A stretch of DNA of 64,000 nt from an uncultured Pelagibacteraceae bacterium (GTDB taxonomy: Bacteria; Pseudomonadota; Alphaproteobacteria; Pelagibacterales; Pelagibacteraceae), in assembly GCA_902562205.1 (NCBI GenBank), contig CACESO010000002.1:97481-161480 (forward strand), read 5' to 3'. The position numbers and the translations under genes are program-made. The notes beneath the pieces are model-generated. The model was not told the origin of the DNA. It saw only the letters and a list, made by a program, of their open reading frames with translations, and searched no databases. Numbering within the stretch: the stretch's first letter is position 1; each line of letters starts with the position of its first letter. Positions 1-7,767 of this stretch are shown piece after piece.

Positions 1-323
1 ATATCATTTTTGTGATTAATAATACAGTTTACCTTAAGTCTAACTTGAATTTTTTCATCCTTATCATAAAACAAAAGAGCAGCATTAGGATTATTTTTAA
101 GTAATTCAATTTTATCTGATCTAATATCACTATGGAATTGAACCAAATTGTTTTGTTGATCTGACTTTCTTAAAACAACAATTCTTCCATCTATATCGTT
201 ATTATGACCACATATAAAAGTTGGAATTCTAAATTGGGAATTTCTATTAGTAACTGCATCATCAAGCATTGACCAGATTTTCTTCTTAATCTCTGTGAAG
301 TCTTCATAGTACGTTGGCTGCAT
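1..323 (-). CDS. PNPOx-like FMN-binding flavoprotein, 3' part cut off by window edge
   Basis: This reading frame starts at an ATG at 323 and runs off the left edge, so only the first 107 or so residues are visible. The visible part has the opening of a pyridoxamine 5'-phosphate oxidase-type split beta-barrel: an N-terminal helix (IWSMLDDAV), a strand with R-I-P-T-F, then GRIVVLR, FHSDIRSDKIELLKNNP and AALLFYD. That pattern (strand, D.R..K...L..NP, substrate strand) is typical of Alr4036/PNPOx-like proteins, which bind FMN. The start lies 4 bases past the stop of the oxidoreductase gene at 328-1197, so the two are probably cotranscribed. Substrate unknown; genuine pyridoxamine phosphate oxidase activity cannot be judged from half a protein. 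Confidence 0.7.
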   Translation of the reverse strand, partial: MQPTYYEDFTEIKKKIWSMLDDAVTNRNSQFRIPTFICGHNNDIDGRIVVLRKSDQQNNLVQFHSDIRSDKIELLKNNPNAALLFYDKDEKIQVRLKVNCIINHKND

Positions 324-327
324 ACTT

Positions 328-1197
328 TTACTTTCTAAATCTTTTAATTAAGCTTGAGGTATCCCATCTTTTACCACCCATGTCTTGAACTTCAGCATAA
401 TACTTATCAATTATTTCTGTGATAGGTAACAGAGATCCATTATTCTTTGCCTCTTCCATTGCAATTTTAAGATCTTTTCTCATCCAATCCACTGCAAATC
501 CAAAATCAAATTTATCTTCTAACATTGTTTTATATCGGTTCTCCATTTGCCAAGATTGAGCAGCGCCTTTTGAAATAACTTCAATAACATCTTCCATATT
601 TAATCCAGCTTTTTGACCAAAGTTTATTGCTTCAGATAATCCTTGCACTAATCCTGCAATACAAATTTGATTAACCATCTTTGCTAATTGACCTGAACCA
701 GATTTACCTAATAACTTTACTTTTTTGCTATAACAATCAATTTTATCTAATGCTTTATCAAAATCTTCTTGATCTCCACCTACCATTACAGTTAACGCAC
801 CATTCTCAGCACCTGCTTGACCACCAGATACGGGTGCATCTAAAAAACCAAAACCATTTTTTTTTGCATGTGAATAAATTTCTCTTGCTATTGTTGCAGA
901 GGCAGTAGTGTTATCAATGTATACAGCTCCTTTTTTTATTGATTTGAATATTCCATTGTCCCCAAATGTAACTTCTTTTAAATCATCATCGTTTCCTACA
1001 CATGTGAAAATATAATCGGCATCTTTAGCAGCATCTTTTGGAGTGTCAGCTTTTTTTCCTTTAAATTCTTTTAGCCATTTATCAGCTTTAGCTCCTGTTC
1101 TATTATAAACAGTTACATTGTGTCCGCCTTTTGATATATAACCAGCCATGGGATATCCCATTACACCAAGACCAATGAAAGCAACGTTACAAGACAT
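328..1197 (-). CDS. NAD(P)-dependent 3-hydroxyisobutyrate dehydrogenase-family oxidoreductase
   Basis: A 289-residue beta-hydroxyacid dehydrogenase. The N-terminus carries the Rossmann dinucleotide motif GLGVMG (residues 9-14), followed by the family substrate motif DAPVSGGQAGA (from about residue 120) and the catalytic lysine region GSGQLAKMVNQ (Lys about 173). The C-terminal half is the all-helical domain. Family members oxidise 3-hydroxyisobutyrate, tartronate semialdehyde, glycerate or succinic semialdehyde relatives; the exact substrate cannot be read from the sequence. A 3-hydroxyisobutyrate role would feed valine carbon to propionyl-CoA and fit the methylcitrate cycle genes at 16-19.6 kb, but that link is inference. 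Its start codon is only 6 bases from that of the divergent MFS gene. Confidence 0.85.
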   Translation of the reverse strand: MSCNVAFIGLGVMGYPMAGYISKGGHNVTVYNRTGAKADKWLKEFKGKKADTPKDAAKDADYIFTCVGNDDDLKEVTFGDNGIFKSIKKGAVYIDNTTASATIAREIYSHAKKNGFGFLDAPVSGGQAGAENGALTVMVGGDQEDFDKALDKIDCYSKKVKLLGKSGSGQLAKMVNQICIAGLVQGLSEAINFGQKAGLNMEDVIEVISKGAAQSWQMENRYKTMLEDKFDFGFAVDWMRKDLKIAMEEAKNNGSLLPITEIIDKYYAEVQDMGGKRWDTSSLIKRFRK

Positions 1198-1203
1198 AAT
1201 TTA

Positions 1204-2406
1204 ATGTTAAAAAATTTAAATATTAAAGTAATTATTTTTGGATTTATATTTACATTTTTTTCAAGCTTTGGACAGAGTTTTTTTCTAGGATTGTTCAATG
1301 AAAGTATTAGAAATGAATTAGATATTACTCATGGACAATTTGGCTCAATTTATGCATCAGCCACCTTACTGAGCAGTATAATTCTTATTTGGGTCGGAAA
1401 AAAAATTGATGACTTTGATGTCTTAAAATTTTCTTTTTTTGTTATTTCATTGCTTGCAATCTCAACATTTATTTTTTCAAAAATAAACTCAATTGCATTT
1501 CTTTTTATTGCAATATTGCTAATGAGATTTTCAGGTCAAGGAATGATGTCTCACACTGCATCTACTACAATATCCAGATACTTTACTAACACCCGGGGCA
1601 AGGCTCTTAGCACTGGGTGGTTTGGCTTATCTACTGCAGAATTTTTAATGCCAGTTACAATCATTTATGCTCTTACAATAATGGATTGGAGAAATATATG
1701 GATTATTATTTCAGTCGCTATAATTTTGTTTCTCCCTTTAGTATCTTACTTTTTAGTCAAAGAAGTTAAACTTTCATCGAGAGAGGATAACACTGAAATT
1801 TCCAAAGAAAATATAAAACAATGGAAAAGATCTGAGGTTATAAAGGATTATAGATTTATTATTATAGCATTAAATATGCTAGCAATGCCCTGGATAGCTA
1901 CAGGCATATTTGTTTATCAATCATTTATTTTGTCTGCGAAAAACTGGGGGGAATATACTATTGCTCAATCATTTATGGTTTATTCAATAGCATCAGTGTT
2001 AACTTTGTTCGTAGCAGGCTATTTAATTGATAAATTTACAAGTAGAAAACTACTTATATATATGAATATTCCTTTTTTAATTTCTTTATTAATTTTAATT
2101 TACTTTCAATCACCAGTTTCCTCATTCTTCTTTCTAGGACTTATCGGTGTATCAAATGGATTTGCTAACGTTTTAGGTTCATCAACATGGGCTGAATTAT
2201 ATGGTGTTAAGTTTATAGGATCTATTAAAGCATTAACCACTGCATTAATGGTATTTTCAACTGCGTTTGGAACTGCTCTTTTTGGTTTAATGATAGACTT
2301 TGACTTTTCTATAGAACAGATATCTATGATTTCCGGAGGCTATATTTTAATTTCCTTAATTTTGCTGTTATTAATTAAAAACAAACTAAATCCTACGATT
2401 TTATAA
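1204..2406 (+). CDS. MFS transporter, substrate unknown
   Basis: A 400-residue polytopic membrane protein with about 12 hydrophobic segments in two halves separated by a charged loop (about residues 185-215, rich in K and E). GKKIDDFD after the second segment resembles the loop 2-3 signature of the major facilitator superfamily, and GYLIDKFTSRK is the matching repeat in the second half. It begins 6 bases from the divergent dehydrogenase start, leaving no room for conventional leaders on both. Probable monocarboxylate or organic-acid type carrier by analogy with other short MFS proteins next to dehydrogenases; this is a weak inference. Nothing points to a specific substrate. Confidence 0.8.
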   Translation: MLKNLNIKVIIFGFIFTFFSSFGQSFFLGLFNESIRNELDITHGQFGSIYASATLLSSIILIWVGKKIDDFDVLKFSFFVISLLAISTFIFSKINSIAFLFIAILLMRFSGQGMMSHTASTTISRYFTNTRGKALSTGWFGLSTAEFLMPVTIIYALTIMDWRNIWIIISVAIILFLPLVSYFLVKEVKLSSREDNTEISKENIKQWKRSEVIKDYRFIIIALNMLAMPWIATGIFVYQSFILSAKNWGEYTIAQSFMVYSIASVLTLFVAGYLIDKFTSRKLLIYMNIPFLISLLILIYFQSPVSSFFFLGLIGVSNGFANVLGSSTWAELYGVKFIGSIKALTTALMVFSTAFGTALFGLMIDFDFSIEQISMISGGYILISLILLLLIKNKLNPTIL

Positions 2407-2413
2407 AAACACC

Positions 2414-2440
2414 TTGATTTTATAGACCTCAGAGTATAAA
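2414..2440 (+). promoter_or_regulatory. Putative rpoZ promoter with a dyad over the -10 box
   Basis: TTGATT (2414-2419), a 15-base spacer and TATAAA (2435-2440) look like a sigma-70-type promoter. The inverted repeat GAGTAT-AA-ATACTC (2432-2445) is centred on the -10 box. Initiation 7-9 bases downstream of the -10 would fall at about 2447-2449, at or next to the rpoZ ATG (2449). Confidence 0.45.
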
Positions 2441-2448
2441 TACTCCGC

Positions 2449-2976
2449 ATGGCTAGAGTAACTGTAGAAGATTGTATCGATAAAGTAGACAGCCCTTACG
2501 AATTAGTTTTAGTTGCAAAGGAAAGAGCTACTCAATTAAATTCTGGAATTGAACCGAGTGTAGAAAAAGATAACGACAAAAATACCGTTATTGCACTAAG
2601 AGAAATTGCAAATGAAAATGTCAAAACAAGTGAATTAACAGATAGCGCTGTTTATAAACTAAGAAAACATATCGAGCAAGTTGATGATTTAAATGAGGAA
2701 GATGAAGATATAGGAGATGATTTTGAGAACTTGTACAAAGGTGAAATCTCAAAAAGTGGAACACCTATTTTACCTTCTAAAAGAGCAAGAAAAGTTCCAG
2801 AAAAAATTCAAGTTTCAAAAGAAGACCTAGCTGAGTTACAAAATGCAGACGCGCCCCAATCAAATGATGCTACAGCTGAAGGGGGTGGAGTTGAGGAAAG
2901 CAACGAAGTTTCTCTCGATGAAATAGCTGAAAACGATCAGCAAGAAGCTGATAACTCAGAAAATTCAGAACAATAA
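2449..2976 (+). CDS. rpoZ: RNA polymerase omega subunit with long acidic C-terminal tail
   Basis: Omega helps assemble and stabilise RNA polymerase by clamping the beta-prime C-terminus. The N-terminal [20 protein letters not shown] and the following A..RA.QL and [10 protein letters not shown] segments are the conserved omega core (about residues 1-70). The protein is 175 residues, against about 90 in E. coli. The extra about 100 residues are dominated by D, E, N, Q and S, with one basic patch ([12 protein letters not shown]), and are probably disordered. There is no Shine-Dalgarno-like sequence before the ATG, and the likely promoter leaves almost no leader. rpoZ precedes cmk with a 47-base gap and may share its transcript. 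Confidence 0.93.
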   Translation: MARVTVEDCIDKVDSPYELVLVAKERATQLNSGIEPSVEKDNDKNTVIALREIANENVKTSELTDSAVYKLRKHIEQVDDLNEEDEDIGDDFENLYKGEISKSGTPILPSKRARKVPEKIQVSKEDLAELQNADAPQSNDATAEGGGVEESNEVSLDEIAENDQQEADNSENSEQ

Positions 2977-3023
2977 TATTTCAATAATAATCAAAATAAG
3001 TTATTTAATTAAACATAGTTTTA

Positions 3024-3665
3024 ATGAATAAGTCTTTAAGAATTGCATGTGATGGAGAAGCTGCTAGCGGCAAAAGCACAGGTGCAAAATTAGTTTCAAA
3101 AAAATATAAACTTTTTCTTATTAATTCTGGATTATTGTACAGATATGCAAGTAAAATTATTATTAAGCATAAGCCAAAAAAAATAGTTCCTTTTTTAAAG
3201 AGGAAATTTAAGAATATCTCTTACAATAAAATAAAAAGACAATCTCTTCACTCACAGGAAATTAGCAATCATGTTGGCTATTTAGCTAAAAATAAAGGCG
3301 TTAGAGAGATAATGAAAAAATTTCAAAAAAAGATTATTCAAAAGAATAAAAGAATATGTGTTGAGGGCAGAGACATAGCTAGCACTATCCTAAAAAAAAA
3401 CCCCCGTTATGACTTAGCTTTTTACTTTACTTGTAACTTAAACGAAGCCTCTATCAGAAGATGGAAAGATTTAAAGAAGAAAGTTCCTCTCAAAGATGTT
3501 AAAAAAAGCTTAAGTATTAGAACTAGACTTGATAAAAAAAGAAAACATTCACCACTAAAAAAAATGAGAGATGCTGTTTTAATTAGAACAGATAAACTAA
3601 ATAAAAAAAAAGTATTACTTAAAATGTCTCAGGAGATAGAAAAAATTAATTACAAAACTCTTTAA
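3024..3665 (+). CDS. cmk: (d)CMP kinase
   Basis: Cytidylate kinase phosphorylates CMP and dCMP with ATP in pyrimidine nucleotide salvage and DNA precursor supply. The N-terminus has the P-loop D-GEAASGKST (residues 10-19). NSGLLYRYAS is the NMP-binding segment equivalent to the usual D(S/T)G.(L/M)YR, with Asn in place of the common Asp. CVEGRDIAST (about 112-121) is the strongly conserved GRD.(A/G)T motif, and DAVLIRT near the end matches A..ID(T/S). Length 213 is slightly shorter than the usual 220-230. The last 20 bases overlap the 3' end of the convergent CoA-transferase gene. Confidence 0.92.
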   Translation: MNKSLRIACDGEAASGKSTGAKLVSKKYKLFLINSGLLYRYASKIIIKHKPKKIVPFLKRKFKNISYNKIKRQSLHSQEISNHVGYLAKNKGVREIMKKFQKKIIQKNKRICVEGRDIASTILKKNPRYDLAFYFTCNLNEASIRRWKDLKKKVPLKDVKKSLSIRTRLDKKRKHSPLKKMRDAVLIRTDKLNKKKVLLKMSQEIEKINYKTL

Positions 3666-4791
3666 TAATTTTTTCTCTATGTTCATCTAAATCTGGTATA
3701 TCTCCTCTTTTTTCCTCATCTTTGTAATTTGACATCTTAATTGGGTTACCAGCAGTTTTAAACTCACCAATTTTTTTATGATATGAATTTACAATCATAT
3801 TTCTTGCTTTGATTTGAGGATTTTCAACAGCCTGTTTAATATTAAAGATTGGACCACAAGGAATTTTTTCTTTTTCCATCAATGAGACCCAGTCACTTGT
3901 ATTTTTGCTTGAAAGCTCTTTTTCTAAAATTTTTTTTAGTTCATCCATATTTTGAGCTCTAGATGAATTTGTTTTAAATTTTTCATCTTTTAAAATATTA
4001 TTGATATTTAAAACTTGGCAAAGTTTTTCAAAAAGCTTATCGTTACCCGCTGCTATTATAATGTGACTATCTTTTGTTTTAAAGGCTTCAAAAGGTGCTA
4101 TTGATGGATGACGTGATCCCATTGGTTTAGGTATTTCATTCTTTGCCAAGTATCTTGCAATTGCATTTTCTAAAATTGCAATTTGGCAATCAAGCATTGA
4201 AACATCTATGTAAGTTCCTTTACCTGTTTTCTTCCTGTCATATAGTGCTGCATTAACACCTATTGCCGTAAACAAACCAGCAGTAATATCACCAATTGAT
4301 GTTCCAACTCTTGTAGGTTCAGAATTTGGTTGACCAGTTACACTCATAAGTCCACCCATTCCTTGAACAACCATATCATATGCAGGTAATTCTCTTAATG
4401 GACCTGTTTGACCAAAACCTGATGCAGAAGCATAAATTAATTTTGGATATTTTTTATATAAATCTTTCCAACCAAATCCCCATTTCTCTAATGTTCCAGG
4501 TTTAAAATTTTCAACTAACACATCTGCTTTTTTAAGTATTTGTTCAAAAATTTTTTTGTCTTCTGAATTTTTTAAATTTAGAGCTATACTTTCTTTTCCT
4601 CTATTAAGAGACATAAAGTATGCAGACTGATCATCAATAAAAGGTCCAAATTTTCTAGAGTCATCTCCAATTTCAGGTGCTTCAACTTTAATCACTCTCG
4701 CCCCCAAATCTGACAAAATCATAGTGCAATAAGGACCAACCAGCACTCGAGTTAGGTCTAAAACTAATATATCTTTTAAGGGTCCATTCAT
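3646..4791 (-). CDS. Class III (CaiB/BaiF-type) CoA-transferase
   Basis: Transfers CoA between acyl-CoA and a carboxylic acid through a mixed anhydride on an aspartate. LKDILVLDLTRVLVGPYCT, DLGARVIKVE, SLNRGKESIALNL and DVLVENFKPG are diagnostic of the family. The catalytic Asp is expected in GDITAG at about residue 168 when counting from the ATG at 4791. A TTG at 4803 would add four residues (MTLI); the ATG version fits the family alignment better, giving 381 residues. The specific acid (formate, oxalate, succinate, mesaconate or other) is not readable. It is divergent from a TRAP carboxylate transporter, separated by about 90 bases, suggesting uptake then activation of an organic acid (inference). 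The 3' end overlaps cmk by 20 bases. Confidence 0.88.
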   Translation of the reverse strand: MNGPLKDILVLDLTRVLVGPYCTMILSDLGARVIKVEAPEIGDDSRKFGPFIDDQSAYFMSLNRGKESIALNLKNSEDKKIFEQILKKADVLVENFKPGTLEKWGFGWKDLYKKYPKLIYASASGFGQTGPLRELPAYDMVVQGMGGLMSVTGQPNSEPTRVGTSIGDITAGLFTAIGVNAALYDRKKTGKGTYIDVSMLDCQIAILENAIARYLAKNEIPKPMGSRHPSIAPFEAFKTKDSHIIIAAGNDKLFEKLCQVLNINNILKDEKFKTNSSRAQNMDELKKILEKELSSKNTSDWVSLMEKEKIPCGPIFNIKQAVENPQIKARNMIVNSYHKKIGEFKTAGNPIKMSNYKDEEKRGDIPDLDEHREKIIKEFCN

Positions 4792-4820
4792 AATTAGCGT
4801 CAATTGTATTTTAAAGTATA

Positions 4821-4849
4821 TTGACTCTTATCAAGAAGTTACATTTAAT
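4821..4849 (+). promoter_or_regulatory. Putative dctP promoter
   Basis: TTGACT (4821-4826), a 17-base spacer and TTTAAT (4844-4849) form a good sigma-70-type promoter. An AGAGGA ribosome binding site (4871-4876) sits 6 bases before the dctP ATG at 4883. This is one of the better promoter and RBS pairs in the window, consistent with strong expression of a periplasmic binding protein. Confidence 0.6.
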
Positions 4850-4882
4850 ACATCAATAAAATAATAATAGAGAGGAATAATA

Positions 4883-5893
4883 ATGTTAAAAAAAATATCT
4901 TTATATTTTCTTTCATTAGTTTTCGTAACTACAACTATTGGATCAGCTTTTGCAGTAACTTTAAAAGCTAGTCACCAATGGCCAGGTACGCCAAGAGCCG
5001 ATGGGTCTTTCGACGTAAGACACGAAATGGTTCAAATTATTGCTGATGAAATGAAGAAAGCTAATGTAGGAGTAGATATTAGAATTTACCCTGCAAAATC
5101 ACTTTACAAACCAAAAGAACAATGGAAGCCGATGACAACTGGTCAGTTGGATATTTCAGCTTTCCCATTAGCATATGCTGCTAAGTTCCATCCAGAGTTT
5201 GACATTACTTTAATGCCTGGAATGGTTAAAAACCACAAACACGCATTAAGAGTTAATGCTTCTCCAATGATGACAGAAATTAAAAAGATCATCAATGATG
5301 CTGGAGTAGTTGTTTTGTCTGATGCTTGGCTTGCAGGTGGATTTGTTTCAAAGAAAAATTGTATTTCAAGTCCAGAGTCTGTAAAAGGTCAAACGTTTAG
5401 AGCTGCAGGTAAAGCATTTAACCAAATGTTAGAAGCAGCAGGAGCAGGTATTCAATCAATGCCATCTTCTGAAATCTATAATGGTTTGCAAACAGGTGTT
5501 TTAGATGGTGCTAATACTAGTTCAGGAAGTTTTGTTTCATACAGAATTTATGAGCAAGTAAAATGTGCAACACCTCCAGGAAAATTTGGTCTATGGTTTA
5601 TGTATGAGCCAATTTTAATGTCAAAAAAATCTTTTGATGCCCTAGATAGCAAACAACAAAAAGCTTTGATGAAAGCTGGAAAAAAAGCAGAGAAGTATAT
5701 GACTAAAGAAGCTGCTGGTTTAGATACGACAATGGAAAAAGCTTATAAAAAAGCTGGAGTAGAGTTGTCTTATATGACTAAAGCAGACTTTGAAGCTTGG
5801 TTAGCTATTGCTAAAAAATCATCATACAAAAACTTTGCAGAAAAAGTGCCAAACGGTCAAAAATTGATTGATATGGCTCTTGCTGTAAAATAA
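4883..5893 (+). CDS. dctP: TRAP transporter periplasmic substrate-binding protein (DctP family)
   Basis: A 336-residue solute-binding protein of a tripartite ATP-independent periplasmic transporter. Residues 1-24 form a signal peptide (K-K, hydrophobic core, cleavage after AFA). The mature part has LKASHQWP at its start, the family's GLQTGVLDGA segment, and GQTFRAAGKAFNQML, whose Arg (about 173) sits where DctP proteins bind the substrate carboxylate. The ligand is therefore probably an organic acid, identity unknown. It is followed by dctQ and dctM. A strong hairpin between dctP and dctQ should make this gene the most abundant product of the operon. Confidence 0.92.
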   Translation: MLKKISLYFLSLVFVTTTIGSAFAVTLKASHQWPGTPRADGSFDVRHEMVQIIADEMKKANVGVDIRIYPAKSLYKPKEQWKPMTTGQLDISAFPLAYAAKFHPEFDITLMPGMVKNHKHALRVNASPMMTEIKKIINDAGVVVLSDAWLAGGFVSKKNCISSPESVKGQTFRAAGKAFNQMLEAAGAGIQSMPSSEIYNGLQTGVLDGANTSSGSFVSYRIYEQVKCATPPGKFGLWFMYEPILMSKKSFDALDSKQQKALMKAGKKAEKYMTKEAAGLDTTMEKAYKKAGVELSYMTKADFEAWLAIAKKSSYKNFAEKVPNGQKLIDMALAVK

Positions 5894-5906
5894 TTAAATT
5901 AAAATT

Positions 5907-5937
5907 ATACCCCTGCTTTTTCGGCAGGGGTATTTTT
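5907..5937 (+). terminator. Intra-operon hairpin, terminator-like, covering the dctQ ribosome binding site
   Basis: A perfect 10-bp stem (ATACCCCTGC at 5907-5916 pairing with GCAGGGGTAT at 5924-5933) with a 7-base loop is followed by a run of five T (5933-5937). It is GC-rich for this genome and lies between the dctP stop and the dctQ ATG at 5939. The only Shine-Dalgarno-like sequence for dctQ, AGGGG at 5926-5930, is inside the 3' arm. The element should both attenuate transcription and limit dctQM translation. Confidence 0.8.
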
Positions 5938-5938
5938 C

Positions 5939-6436
5939 ATGACTGATAAATTTATTAAATTGACAAACTGGCTAGCGAAAGCTTGTGGAATTTTTGCAGC
6001 TGGCTGTCTATTTCTTTCCATCGTTATTATTACAGAATTAGTTTTCGAGAGATACTTATTTAAGAACGCTATTACATGGCAAACAGAGCTTGTTACAATG
6101 TTATTAGTTGCTTCTACATTTATAGGCGCTGCATATGTTTTAAGTGAAAAAGGCCACGTAAATATGGAGTATCTATATACTTTTTTAAGTGAAAAGAATG
6201 TCACTAAACTTAAAATTTTTACTGACAGTCTTTGTTTAATTTTTTTTCTTATTTTATTTTACGTAAGTTATGAAATTACTTACGAAGCATTTATAAAGAA
6301 TTACAATACGGGAACAGTATGGGGTCCTCCACTATGGATACCTTATTCATCAATGCTAATCGGCGCAATTCTTATGACAATGTCATACATATCTGAATTA
6401 ATTTTACATGTGAGAAAATTAAAGGAGTTTGAATAA
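5939..6436 (+). CDS. dctQ: TRAP transporter small permease (DctQ family)
   Basis: A 165-residue protein with four predicted membrane segments. TWQTELVTMLLVASTFIGAA and LSEKGHVNMEYL match the conserved W..E......... G....(R/K).G.H...D region of DctQ proteins, with Asn-Met-Glu here where many have an Asp-containing HI.(V/M)D. DctQ assembles with DctM to form the sodium-driven translocation unit. Its ATG lies 2 bases past the hairpin T-run, and its stop overlaps the dctM start (TAATG). Confidence 0.9.
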   Translation: MTDKFIKLTNWLAKACGIFAAGCLFLSIVIITELVFERYLFKNAITWQTELVTMLLVASTFIGAAYVLSEKGHVNMEYLYTFLSEKNVTKLKIFTDSLCLIFFLILFYVSYEITYEAFIKNYNTGTVWGPPLWIPYSSMLIGAILMTMSYISELILHVRKLKEFE

Positions 6437-7767
6437 TGGATCCTTTATTATTAGGTTTAGTAGTCGGGATAGCAACTGTTGTAATGTTGTTCTCAGGAAT
6501 ACCAATAGCTTTTGGTTTATGTTTTATTTCAGTAATTTTTTTAGTTATTGCTGAAGGTTTTTCAATTTTAAATGTTTTTGCTGAAACATTTTATGCAGGT
6601 TTAAATTCATTTGTCTTATTGTCTATACCAATGTTTATTTTGATGGGTATGGCTGTTGCAAATTCACCAGCTGGAAAAGATTTGTATACAGGTTTAGACA
6701 GGTGGCTATGGAGATTGCCTGGTGGTCTTGTTGTCTCAAATATTGGAGCTTGCTCTATTTTTGCAGCCTTAAGTGGATCAAGTCCTGCAACATGTGCAGC
6801 AATAGGAACAATGGGAATTCCAGAAATGAGAAAAAGAGGATACTCAGCGAGGTTAGCAACTGGATGTATAGCAGCAGGGGGAACTCTAGGTGTTTTAATA
6901 CCGCCTAGCATTGTTTTAATTGTTTATGGATTAGCAACTGGTACTTCGATTGGAAGATTATTTTTATGTGGTGTCATACCTGGTTTACTTTTAGCTGGAT
7001 TATTTATGTTATGGGCTTACATCTATTCTTACTTTATTGACAAACAATCTGCAGAAATTTTAAGAAATAGAACACCCCCAACACTCAAAGAAAAATTAGA
7101 AGTCATCCCAAGAGTACTTCCATTTTTATTAATAGTAGTTGGAGTTTTATATGTTTTATACGGTGGGGTAGCAACTCCTTCAGAAGCATCCGGGGTAGGT
7201 GCATTTCTTGTATTTGTCATGATTGCAATTGTTTACAAAATTTACCAACCAAAAAAAATATGGGACATCGTAAAAGTTTCTATGAAAGAAAGCGTAATGA
7301 TAATGTTTATCATTGCAGGTTCTTATATATTCGCTTTTAGCTTATCTACGCTTTATGTAACACAATCAATTGCTCAAACCATTGTAGAGATGGGATTGAA
7401 TAAATGGGTCTTATTTTTCTACATTAATATATTTTTGTTGATTGCTGGTTTCTTTTTACCACCTGTTGCAGTTATAGTTATGACATCTGCAATATTATTG
7501 CCAATTATTACGCAGTTCGGCTTTGATCCTTATTGGTTTGCAATAGTCTTTACTATCAATATGGAGATAGGATTGATCACACCACCTGTTGGATTAAACT
7601 TATATATTATAAAAGGAATTACACCCGACGTAAGTCTTTCTGAAATATTAAAAGGATCTATTCCTTTTATGGCAATGATGGTCATTTGTATTATAATATT
7701 GTGTATTTTCCCAGAAATAGTAACTTGGTTACCTGACAAATTAATGGGTAAACCAATTGGATTTTAA
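6436..7767 (+). CDS. dctM: TRAP transporter large permease (DctM family)
   Basis: The main membrane subunit, 443 residues with about 12 hydrophobic segments. Recognisable DctM features are GIPIAFGLCF near the N-terminus, SIPMFILMG, FAALSGSSPATCAAIGTM (the conserved SGSS.A..A.....P.M loop), and GGTLGVLIPPSIVLIVYG. The second half repeats this as FLPPVAVIVMTSAI and IGLITPPVGLNLYI. It couples sodium flux to release and import of the acid delivered by DctP. The start overlaps the dctQ stop by one base and the 3' end overlaps dusA by 11 bases, so the four genes are probably one transcription unit. Confidence 0.93.
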   Translation: MDPLLLGLVVGIATVVMLFSGIPIAFGLCFISVIFLVIAEGFSILNVFAETFYAGLNSFVLLSIPMFILMGMAVANSPAGKDLYTGLDRWLWRLPGGLVVSNIGACSIFAALSGSSPATCAAIGTMGIPEMRKRGYSARLATGCIAAGGTLGVLIPPSIVLIVYGLATGTSIGRLFLCGVIPGLLLAGLFMLWAYIYSYFIDKQSAEILRNRTPPTLKEKLEVIPRVLPFLLIVVGVLYVLYGGVATPSEASGVGAFLVFVMIAIVYKIYQPKKIWDIVKVSMKESVMIMFIIAGSYIFAFSLSTLYVTQSIAQTIVEMGLNKWVLFFYINIFLLIAGFFLPPVAVIVMTSAILLPIITQFGFDPYWFAIVFTINMEIGLITPPVGLNLYIIKGITPDVSLSEILKGSIPFMAMMVICIIILCIFPEIVTWLPDKLMGKPIGF

